A stretch of DNA of 57,665 nt, from NCBI GenBank assembly GCA_937894335.1, contig CALCRU010000003.1:1-57665 (forward strand), read 5' to 3'. The notes below the pieces were generated by a model that did not search any database, was not told where the DNA came from, and saw nothing but the letters and a program-made list of their open reading frames with translations. Below, one piece after another: positions 51,411-57,665 of the stretch (position 1 is its first letter; each line of letters begins with the position of its first letter). Both the position numbers and the translations under genes were made by a program. The DNA comes from an uncultured Treponema sp. (GTDB lineage: Bacteria > Spirochaetota > Spirochaetia > Treponematales > Treponemataceae).

Positions 51411-51439
51411 ATTATACATCGGATTCTGCTTATGCGCAA
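51411..51439 (-). promoter_or_regulatory. Promoter of adk
   Basis: On the minus strand the -35 is TTGCGC (51434-51439), the spacer 17 bp and the -10 TATAAT (51411-51416). A leader of about 20 bases carries GGAGG before ATG 51383. Confidence 0.6.
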
Positions 51440-51454
51440 GGTGAGTTTGAGGTG

Positions 51455-53830
51455 CTACTGCTTCTGGCGGAGGACAAGGAGGGCGTTTTCGGTTTTCCAA
51501 GTGAATGTCTTTTTTGCAGCGTCGTCCTTGAGTTGTTTTTTTATGGATTCGGTTTTTTCTTTTCCAAGAGAGTTTTGGATTGCGCTTCCGTAGGCGGAAT
51601 TTTCGCTGAACCATTTGTCTATGTCTGATTCTCCTATGCGTCTTTGTTCCGTAAGGGTAAATGTGTCCACTGTAACTGCAAGCCCTTTTGTTTCAAAAAT
51701 TTTCTGCAGGGTTGATGCGTCCCATGCAAAGAGTGGATTTGTTCCGTCACTAAAAAATTTTTCTTCGGCCTCAAGAAGTTCATGGGAATGTTCGGTTACA
51801 AATTCTGCAATGCGCTGACCGTGGCAGGGAATCCTTTGGGAAAGGACTACAGCCGCTTCATCAGCAAAAAGTTGGGGACTGTCCTTGTTTAGTTTTTCTT
51901 CTTCCGAAAATGCAATGTCTCTGTGGGGATTTTTTATTCCAGTAAAGCAATCCATAAGGTTGTGGGCAAGTTCTTCTGCCTGACTTACCGAAGCAATGCT
52001 GTCTCGAAGGTAAATGCGATCAAATAGCATGTCTTCAAACTGTGCAATGTTTTCTCTTAGAGAGTCTGACTGCATGGCCTTTAGGAGGGGCTTTTCCATT
52101 TGTCCCAGAGTTGAGCCGTACTGCTGAATCACTTCAAGCCCTTTTTGTGTTCGGCAGAGTCCGCAGGTGGCTCCCTCGGGAGTTTTTCGCAGAACTTCAA
52201 ATAGAAGTAGCATGTCATCAGCGTTTACCACAAGAACCCGGTGGTGACGGAGCAGGGGAGTTGCATTTAAAATTGACTCTCTTACTGCTTCTAACACTTG
52301 GGCACGGTTTGTGTCTATGCGGCTCCTCCAGTTTCTTTCTGCCTTATCTAGAACTGCAGACTTTTTTTTGTCTTCCTGAGTAAAGGTTAGGTTTTCTTCT
52401 TTTTTTTCTGTTCCGCCTTTAAAGTGGGCCTTCATCCACCAGCCACTTATGGGGTTTACCATTTCGTCTCCCTGTTCTTCTAGCATGGAGGCAATTTGAG
52501 TTTCTCGTCTTTTAAGTACATCTTCCCGGATTTTTGCTTCGTAGCCCTGTGTTGTGGGTGTGTAGAAAACCCGTCCTACAAGTGTGTCGGGAAGATACTG
52601 TTGGCTTACCCAATGGTCTCTGTAGGCGTGAGGGTAAAGGTATCCGGCTCCGTGTCCAAATCCTTCTGCATCGCGGCTTGCGTCTTTTAGGTGATTGGGA
52701 ACTTCTGCGTCTTCCTTTTCTACGGAACTTAGGGCGTCAAAAAAAGCCATACTGCTGTTTGACTTTGGCGCAGTTGAAAGATAGAGTGCGGCGTGGGCAA
52801 GAAAGTAGCGGCCCTCTGGCAGTCCAACCCTGTCAAATGCATCGGAACAACTTTGCACTACGGTAATGGCGTAAGGGTCTGCAAGTCCTGTGTCCTCGCA
52901 GGCAGAAATAAGCATGCGTCTAAAAATAAAGTGGGGGTCTTCTCCTGCCTTAACCATGCGGGCTAGCCAGTAGCATGCGGCATCTGGATCGCGCCCCCTA
53001 AGGCTTTTTATGAAGGCGCTTATAATGTCGTAGTGGTAGTCACCGTCGCGGTCGTATAAAACAACTTTTTTCTGAATTGATTCTTCTGCGGCTTCCCTTG
53101 TTATGTAGATTGTGCTTCCCCAAGAGGGAACAGGAGGTTTTTCTTCGGGAGCCCATTTTTCGGGTGTGGTTTCTACTGCCAACTCAAGGGCATTTAAAAG
53201 TGAACGGGCGTCTCCGTTTGCTGTTTCTACAAGATGTTCTAGAGCACCTTTTTCAAATTCTACATTCCAGTGTCCGTATCCCCTTTCTGTATCCTTTAGA
53301 GCTTGATGTGCCGCCTTTATTAAGTCATCCTTTGTAAGGGGCTTAAGTTGAAATACACGGCTTCGGCTTACAAGGGCCTTGTTAACTTCAAAGAAGGGGT
53401 TTTCTGTTGTTGCTCCAATAAGGATTATGGTTCCGTTTTCTACCCAGGGTAAGAGTGCGTCCTGCTGGCTTTTGTTCCATCGGTGAACTTCGTCTACAAA
53501 GAGTATGGTTCGCCGGCTGTAGAGTTTTCTTTGTTCGTCTGCATCACTGATTGCCTTTCTAATGTCTGCCACGCCAGTAAGCACTGCATTTAGCGTAAGA
53601 AAGTTTGAACTTGTGTGATGGGCTATGACTCTTGCCAGAGTTGTCTTGCCGCTTCCTGGAGGACCGTAGAAAATAACGGAAGTAAGTTGGTCTGCCTGAA
53701 TTGCTCTCCTTAAAAGACGCCCCTTTCCTACAATGTGGTCCTGACCAATGTATTCATCCAGAGTTCTGGGCCTCATTCTTGCGGCAAGGGGTTCATGCTT
53801 TTTTGCCGAGTCTTCAAACAAGTCCTGCAT
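51455..53830 (-). CDS. rarA: RarA/MgsA ATPase fused to a C-terminal methyltransferase-like domain
   Basis: The N-terminal 430 residues are RarA, a clamp-loader-like AAA+ ATPase that acts at stalled replication forks: Walker A GPPGSGKT (56-63), Walker B ILFVDEVH (to 116), sensor GATTENPFFEVN, and the C-terminal tetramer part ending at VFYTPTTQGYE. The remaining 360 residues are not in ordinary RarA. Part of it (RHHRVLVVNADDMLLLFEVL and the final strand WKTENALLVLRQKQ) reads like a Rossmann-type methyltransferase, but a full SAM motif is not obvious. It follows a lipoprotein gene by 11 bases and lacks a clear ribosome binding site. The core assignment is secure, the extension is not. Confidence 0.88.
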   Translation of the reverse strand: MQDLFEDSAKKHEPLAARMRPRTLDEYIGQDHIVGKGRLLRRAIQADQLTSVIFYGPPGSGKTTLARVIAHHTSSNFLTLNAVLTGVADIRKAISDADEQRKLYSRRTILFVDEVHRWNKSQQDALLPWVENGTIILIGATTENPFFEVNKALVSRSRVFQLKPLTKDDLIKAAHQALKDTERGYGHWNVEFEKGALEHLVETANGDARSLLNALELAVETTPEKWAPEEKPPVPSWGSTIYITREAAEESIQKKVVLYDRDGDYHYDIISAFIKSLRGRDPDAACYWLARMVKAGEDPHFIFRRMLISACEDTGLADPYAITVVQSCSDAFDRVGLPEGRYFLAHAALYLSTAPKSNSSMAFFDALSSVEKEDAEVPNHLKDASRDAEGFGHGAGYLYPHAYRDHWVSQQYLPDTLVGRVFYTPTTQGYEAKIREDVLKRRETQIASMLEEQGDEMVNPISGWWMKAHFKGGTEKKEENLTFTQEDKKKSAVLDKAERNWRSRIDTNRAQVLEAVRESILNATPLLRHHRVLVVNADDMLLLFEVLRKTPEGATCGLCRTQKGLEVIQQYGSTLGQMEKPLLKAMQSDSLRENIAQFEDMLFDRIYLRDSIASVSQAEELAHNLMDCFTGIKNPHRDIAFSEEEKLNKDSPQLFADEAAVVLSQRIPCHGQRIAEFVTEHSHELLEAEEKFFSDGTNPLFAWDASTLQKIFETKGLAVTVDTFTLTEQRRIGESDIDKWFSENSAYGSAIQNSLGKEKTESIKKQLKDDAAKKTFTWKTENALLVLRQKQ

Positions 53831-53841
53831 CAGCGTTTTTT

Positions 53842-54915
53842 TTAGTTGCCCTTTGGTGTGGTAGTGTCGTCGTTTGTTCCGTCACGGTTCCATGTTCCGC
53901 GGCTAGGGTAGTATGCATAAAGCCCTATGTTGGGGAAAGATGCGTGTGAGGACGAGTTGAATGCGCCTGTAATGTTTACCCCTGTGTAGATGTCAGTTGA
54001 GCTTTCGTTTTTAGTCTGGTCTAGCGCAAAAATGTGGGTTACAGTGTATGCCGTAGACATTATGGACTGGGCGTTGTTTGTAAATGTCGTTGTACTTGAG
54101 GCAGGTGTTCCTGCATTGAGGGCAATTTTGTAGATTCCGCCACCCTTGTAAGAAGTGCCTGACTTTACATGCTCAGTTCCTATAAGAAGGTAGTCCGCTG
54201 TTACTTCGAGGGATTTTATTTTTCCCAGATCAAGGCTTACTTTTGTACCGTCGCTTCCTGTGCTGCTGTAATAGAGGGTGGTGCTTGTGTCGTCTGTATA
54301 GTAGTACATGCTTCCGCTGTAGACTGAGGGGCCGGGGTAGGGCTTCCCGTTAGAAACGGATTTTGAGTTTTCATCACTGCCTGAAAGTATTGAACCCTCG
54401 CCGCTTGCTGAAAGTTCGTGTAGACCATCGCTTTTTCTTGCATAGGCCTTGTTTCCGCTTTTGTCCTGAACTATGGACAGTATTCCAGTAGAGTCAACTT
54501 TAGTCCAACTTTCGCCATTGTTTGCGGAGTAGTAAAGGACTCCGTTCTTTACAGAGTTTCTTCCTGTGTCTACATTTTCGCTGTAAGTTACGCAAAGGCT
54601 GTAGAGGTTTGTTCCGTCTGAACCCAGTCCGTACATGAAGCCTGGTTCATTTCCTGCTCGTACCCACTGCTTGTTGTATTTTCCCGTATCGGCTGACTGT
54701 TCCGCTTTCTTTTTGTAAATGTGTCCGCTGTTTACAAAGATGTAGTCACCCTGTTTTACAATGCCAGAAATGTCACCTGTAATTCCATATTCTTCTATGG
54801 GAACTTCCTGATTTATGTAATAGAAGATGGGGGAATGAATGTCTTCGCATGAAGAAAGAAGAAGTGCTCCCAAAACAAGACCGAATGTTGCAACTGTAAT
54901 TTTTGTATGCTTCAT
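53842..54915 (-). CDS. Surface-type lipoprotein with beta-propeller-like repeats
   Basis: The 357-residue protein has a lipoprotein signal peptide with lipobox LLSSC (Cys23). The mature part has strand-rich segments with repeated turns such as NGESWTKVDS, SGSMYYYTDD and STTLYYSSTGSDG, which resemble Asp-box/BNR-type propeller blades. This suggests a binding role at the envelope; no catalytic motif is seen. An AGGG site lies close before ATG and the upstream barrel gene ends 9 bases before, so both are cotranscribed. They may form an outer-membrane pair. Confidence 0.78.
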   Translation of the reverse strand: MKHTKITVATFGLVLGALLLSSCEDIHSPIFYYINQEVPIEEYGITGDISGIVKQGDYIFVNSGHIYKKKAEQSADTGKYNKQWVRAGNEPGFMYGLGSDGTNLYSLCVTYSENVDTGRNSVKNGVLYYSANNGESWTKVDSTGILSIVQDKSGNKAYARKSDGLHELSASGEGSILSGSDENSKSVSNGKPYPGPSVYSGSMYYYTDDTSTTLYYSSTGSDGTKVSLDLGKIKSLEVTADYLLIGTEHVKSGTSYKGGGIYKIALNAGTPASSTTTFTNNAQSIMSTAYTVTHIFALDQTKNESSTDIYTGVNITGAFNSSSHASFPNIGLYAYYPSRGTWNRDGTNDDTTTPKGN

Positions 54916-54924
54916 GTTTTTACC

Positions 54925-55521
54925 CTAGAAATAATAGCGAGCCGCTATGGTTATGTTTAAGAAGTTGCCCATCCAGTTTTTGGAAGGGTCAATGTTAAAT
55001 TCCGGCATGAACATGTAGGTAAGTTCTCCGCCTACGCCCCAGTTGGAATTTATGCGGTACATGGCGCCCGCCTGAGCCTCAACAACAAGTCCCGGCCAGT
55101 AAAGGTAGCCGTTGTAAAGTTCCCATGCAAATCCCAGTCCTGCCGTAACGGGAAATTCCCACCGCTTGTATTCAAACTGCCATGTTGCAGTAGCCACAAT
55201 GGGAATGTAGTCAAACACATTGCTTCCAATGGTTGCGTTAAATCCGAATCCTGCGTCTCCGCCTATAGCAAAGTTGTCGGTAAGAAAAATATGGAACCCC
55301 AGTCCCAGAAGTCCTCCTACATAGAGGGACGGCTGATTCTGTTGGTTAAAGAATCCCAGTGGAAAAGTTGGCGAAATCTGCATCTTGATAAATTTGTCAC
55401 CCATCTGATTTTTTGCATAAAACTGCTCGAATGTGGCGCTTTCTCCGTTATCTGTTTCCTGTGCCAGTACCGGAACTGCACAAAGCGTAAGTGCGAGAAT
55501 GAGCGGAATTATTCGTTTCAT
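54925..55521 (-). CDS. Small outer-membrane beta-barrel protein
   Basis: The 198-residue protein has a signal peptide (MKRIIPLILALTLCAVPVLAQ) and alternating strands with aromatic girdles (YVGGLLGLGFHIFL, WGVGGELTYMFMPEF), ending in IAARYYF. A C-terminal phenylalanine after alternating residues is the usual signal for outer-membrane insertion by the BAM machine. The length fits an eight-stranded barrel. An AGAGG site precedes ATG. It leads the operon with the lipoprotein and possibly rarA. Confidence 0.82.
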   Translation of the reverse strand: MKRIIPLILALTLCAVPVLAQETDNGESATFEQFYAKNQMGDKFIKMQISPTFPLGFFNQQNQPSLYVGGLLGLGFHIFLTDNFAIGGDAGFGFNATIGSNVFDYIPIVATATWQFEYKRWEFPVTAGLGFAWELYNGYLYWPGLVVEAQAGAMYRINSNWGVGGELTYMFMPEFNIDPSKNWMGNFLNITIAARYYF

Positions 55522-55571
55522 ATAGCCTCTCTAATACTATGGCATTTTTTTATAAAATTCAGTATAGTCTG

Positions 55572-55601
55572 ATTATACCGTTTTTTTAGCCTTGTTTTCA
55601 A
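55572..55601 (-). promoter_or_regulatory. Promoter of the outer-membrane barrel gene
   Basis: On the minus strand the -35 is TTGAAA (55596-55601), the spacer 18 bp and the -10 TATAAT (55572-55577). The leader would be about 45 bases and has AGAGG before ATG 55521. Confidence 0.5.
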
Positions 55602-55635
55602 TAGGAAACATTTTTTCAATAAGGAAGGTTACAGT

Positions 55636-56517
55636 ATGAGTGCAACAATTATAGACGGAAAGGCAGTGGCGGCCCAGGTAAAGGCTGATGTGGCAAAAAA
55701 AGTTGCCGCCTTAAAGCAGAAGGGCATTACTCCCTGCTTGGCAGTAATTCTTGTGGGTGAAAATCCTGCAAGCGTAAGTTATGTTACGGGAAAGCGTAAG
55801 GCCTTGGAGGAAGCTGGCATGGCAGACAGAAGCGTTCTTTTGCCAGAAGACACTACGGAAGAAAAACTTCTTTCGCTCATTGCCGAACTTAACGCAGACA
55901 AAAGTGTTCATGGTATACTGGTTCAGCTTCCCCTTCCAAAGCACATTGACGAAGAAAAAATCACCAGCGCCATAGATCCTTCAAAAGATGTGGACGGTTT
56001 TCATCCTGTTAATGTGGGCTGTATGCTTACTGGAAAAAAAGCCTTCCTTCCGTGCACTCCAAACGGAATAATGACTCTTTTAAAGCAGGCTGGAGTAAAA
56101 ACTGATGGCGCCCATGCAGTTGTTGTGGGACGGAGCAACATTGTGGGTAAGCCCATGGCTGTTCTTCTTTCCCGTAAGGAAAGCAATGCAACAGTTACCC
56201 TCTGCCACACGGGAACCAAAGACCTTGCCTCTTTTACTCGCGCTGCCGACATTCTGATTGTGGCTTCTGGACATCCTCAGACAGTTACCGCAGACATGGT
56301 AAAGCCGGGTGCCGCTGTAATAGATGTGGGGGTCAACAGAATTCCCGATGCAAGCAAAAAGAGCGGATTTAGACTTGTGGGAGATGTGGACTTTGAGGGA
56401 GTAAAGGAAGTTGCCTCTGTAATAACTCCTGTTCCCGGTGGAGTAGGCCCCATGACTATAGCTATGCTCATTTACAATACTTTGGAAAGCGCAGAAAGTT
56501 TTTTGGAAGGGCAGTAA
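55636..56517 (+). CDS. folD: Bifunctional methylene-THF dehydrogenase / methenyl-THF cyclohydrolase
   Basis: FolD converts 5,10-methylene-THF to 10-formyl-THF in two steps, supplying one-carbon units. The 293-residue protein shows SYVTGKRKALEE with the catalytic tyrosine and lysine, QLPLPKHIDEEKI, the NADP-binding VVVGRSNIVGKPMAVLL and PVPGGVGPMTIAML near the end. An AAGGAAGG site lies 7 bases before ATG. It is followed by folE2 only 2 bases after its stop, forming a folate operon divergent from the barrel gene. Confidence 0.95.
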   Translation: MSATIIDGKAVAAQVKADVAKKVAALKQKGITPCLAVILVGENPASVSYVTGKRKALEEAGMADRSVLLPEDTTEEKLLSLIAELNADKSVHGILVQLPLPKHIDEEKITSAIDPSKDVDGFHPVNVGCMLTGKKAFLPCTPNGIMTLLKQAGVKTDGAHAVVVGRSNIVGKPMAVLLSRKESNATVTLCHTGTKDLASFTRAADILIVASGHPQTVTADMVKPGAAVIDVGVNRIPDASKKSGFRLVGDVDFEGVKEVASVITPVPGGVGPMTIAMLIYNTLESAESFLEGQ

Positions 56518-56519
56518 AA

Positions 56520-57308
56520 ATGGTAGACATTCAGAACACTCCAGACACCAGAGAAATTCCTCTTGAAAAGGTAGGCGTAAAAAGCCTTAGGTATCCAGTT
56601 CAGGTTTTGGACAAGGTGAATGGAAGCCAGCGCACTACTGCTGTTGTTGACCTGTTTGTAAACCTTCCCCATAACTTTAAGGGTACCCACATGTCTCGCT
56701 TTGTGGAAATCTTCAATCGCAACAGTCAGAATCTAGGGCGTAAGCAGTTTCTTTCAATGCTTGAGGAAATAAGAACTTCCCTTGATGCCCAAAAGGCTTT
56801 TGGTACCATGAGGTTTCCTTTCTTTATTACAAAGAAGGCTCCCGTTACAGGCGAGGAAGGAATGATGAGTTACGACTGCCAGTACGAAGGGGAGGTTAGC
56901 GAAACGAGCCAGCACTTCTTGCTTAAAATAGAAGTTCCTGTTACGACCCTGTGTCCCTGCTCAAAAGCCATAAGCGAAAGGGGTGCTCATAACCAGAGGG
57001 GTATTGTAACCGTTACCCTAGAAAACACAAGCCTCTTCTGGATGGAAGATGTAATTGAGGTAGTAGAAAAATCTGCTTCCTGCGGACTCTACAGCGTGCT
57101 TAAGCGGCCTGACGAAAAATTTGTTACGGAACACGCTTACGATAATCCACGCTTTGTGGAAGATGTGGTAAGGGAGGTGTACCTTGCTCTGGAGCATTTT
57201 GAGGGAGCGGAAAAGCCCTTTACCTGGTTCAGCGTTGAGTGCGAGAATTTTGAAAGCATACATAATCATAATGCTTACTCTATGACTTCCAAAATTACAT
57301 CCTTGTAA
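56520..57308 (+). CDS. folE2: GTP cyclohydrolase FolE2 (type IB)
   Basis: FolE2 turns GTP into 7,8-dihydroneopterin triphosphate, the entry step to folate and queuosine-type pterins, and unlike FolE does not depend strictly on zinc. The 262-residue protein has the family core TTLCPCSKAIS with the metal-binding cysteine and GAHNQRG with the histidine, and the ending HNHNAYSMTS. It is translated directly after folD. A stem-loop spans its stop codon and is followed by T residues, so the stop lies inside the terminator. Confidence 0.92.
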   Translation: MVDIQNTPDTREIPLEKVGVKSLRYPVQVLDKVNGSQRTTAVVDLFVNLPHNFKGTHMSRFVEIFNRNSQNLGRKQFLSMLEEIRTSLDAQKAFGTMRFPFFITKKAPVTGEEGMMSYDCQYEGEVSETSQHFLLKIEVPVTTLCPCSKAISERGAHNQRGIVTVTLENTSLFWMEDVIEVVEKSASCGLYSVLKRPDEKFVTEHAYDNPRFVEDVVREVYLALEHFEGAEKPFTWFSVECENFESIHNHNAYSMTSKITSL

Positions 57309-57317
57309 TTTTTGAAG
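57291..57317 (+). terminator. Hairpin spanning the folE2 stop codon, likely terminator
   Basis: Nine-base arms (57291-57299 and 57304-57312) with a 4-base loop, followed by T residues. The folE2 TAA (57306-57308) lies in the right arm. The same hairpin type recurs at 57531-57561. Confidence 0.55.
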
Positions 57318-57494
57318 TCGCTAGTTTTTGCTTTGCAAAAACTAGCTGTTCTCTCACGGTAAGAGTTTTAGCGCCATCCGTGGCGCTTCCTTGGGAGGTT
57401 TGACTTTTAGGTTTGCCTCCGTGTAATTTTTGAAGTCGCTTTAGTGCTAAGAAAGTGAGCGCCATCCGTGGCGCATTCCTTAGGAGGATTGTTT

Positions 57495-57605
57495 GTGACT
57501 TACTTTTTTGAAACATACGGTTGCGAGAGTTGCAAAAAATTACCTCCTGTAATTTTTTGCACCCGAGTTTTTGCATTGCAAAAACTCGTAGGTCTACAGA
57601 GCTAA
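57495..57605 (+). pseudogene. miaB: Truncated 5' copy of miaB
   Basis: A GTG start behind TTAGGAGG opens a frame reading MTYFFETYGC, the start of treponemal MiaB (tRNA methylthiotransferase), but after codon 10 it runs into repeat sequence and stops after 36 residues at 57603-57605. The cysteine of FETYGC is the first iron-sulphur ligand in MiaB, so this copy cannot be functional. The same ribosome binding site and start recur at 57635-57665. Confidence 0.65.
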
Positions 57606-57649
57606 GAAACTGAGCGCCATCCGTGGCGCATTCCTTAGGAGGATTGTTT

Positions 57650-57665
57650 GTGACTTACTTTTTTG
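57650..57665 (+). CDS. miaB: Start of miaB (probable intact copy, runs off the right edge)
   Basis: GTG at 57650-57652 behind TTAGGAGG gives MTYFF before the window ends. The 65 bases up to the edge match 57446-57510 with one difference. I infer this is the working gene for the enzyme that adds the 2-methylthio group to i6A37 in tRNA; only five codons are visible. Confidence 0.55.

Larger units (their letters stand above)
57291..57629. repeat. Cluster of palindromic intergenic repeats, about three copies
   Basis: Shared parts in order are: a hairpin of AAAATTAC/GTAATTTT type (57291-57312, 57531-57561; half at 57423), a hairpin AGTTTTTGC/GCAAAAACT (57320-57346 and 57564-57588), the perfect palindromic block GCGCCATCCGTGGCGC (57371-57386, 57459-57474, 57614-57629), and TTCCTTRGGAGG right after each block. 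This looks like a small dispersed element of the REP/MITE kind. Confidence 0.75.

Noticed and set aside
51384..51614. 77-codon N-terminal extension of adk
   Set aside because: Overlaps the end of rarA, is Lys/Arg/Pro-rich without family match, and the P-loop is at the normal distance from ATG 51383 with GGAGG.
57291..57665. CRISPR array
   Set aside because: Repeats are irregularly spaced, palindromic, share flanking sequence and include a gene start; no unique spacers or cas genes.

Overview
The window reads as a chromosomal segment of a spirochaete of the genus Treponema. This rests on recognised gene content and protein style: an IspD-IspF fusion, a CarD-type regulator, a RarA protein with a long C-terminal extension, a class III cyclase beside murJ, several treponeme-style secreted proteins and lipoproteins, and a 3' end that starts a MiaB gene with the treponemal N-terminus MTYFFETYGC. 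The species was not determined. Genes are tightly packed. No gene-free stretch exceeds 300 bases; the longest are about 9534-9792 (promoters only), 17957-18223 (terminator plus a gene remnant), 19351-19607 (terminator) and 57309-57494 (repeats). I saw no rRNA, tRNA, insertion sequence or CRISPR array.

Layout. 1-3.4 kb is visibly more A/T-rich: a divergent pair of small cysteine-rich proteins, murI, an SppA-like S49 protease and NADP isocitrate dehydrogenase. 3.5-9.5 kb (minus) holds a membrane protein, map, a DnaJ-domain protein, a sialate O-acetylesterase-like protein and a long-chain acyl-CoA ligase. 9.8-18 kb (plus) holds argS, a hybrid histidine kinase (HK-REC-HPt), an unknown protein, a PTS EIIA and transketolase, closed by a terminator. 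18-23.4 kb (minus) is an accessory-looking block of secreted proteins: a CHAT-protease/TPR protein, a disulphide-type beta-domain protein, a YbjN-like protein and an unknown. Then come uvrC (minus), a LamG/FN3 protein and a TPR protein with a 39-bp minisatellite (plus), an M24 peptidase and murJ (minus), and a plus block with an adenylate cyclase, a coiled-coil membrane protein, a giant CoA-dehydratase-activator-type protein, a secreted unknown, a HAD phosphatase and a 1485-residue coiled-coil protein. 47.2-55.5 kb (minus) has ispDF, carD, a lipoprotein, adk, rarA, a lipoprotein and an outer-membrane barrel protein. The end is folD-folE2 (plus) followed by a palindromic repeat cluster carrying a duplicated miaB start.

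How expression seems to work. Genes inside operons have clear GGAGG-type ribosome binding sites or overlap the previous stop. Many first genes of transcription units instead have no Shine-Dalgarno sequence and a sigma70-like -10 box placed 6-7 bases before the ATG, so the mRNA should start at or within a base of the start codon (leaderless). Eight genes fit this exactly (starts at 150, 203, 9793, 13996, 32599, 32654, 42026, 49082), including two divergent pairs whose promoters interlock in about 53 bp. This rule is the most general unexpected signal in the window. The most system-like accessory locus is the secreted CHAT-protease block at 18.2-23.4 kb.
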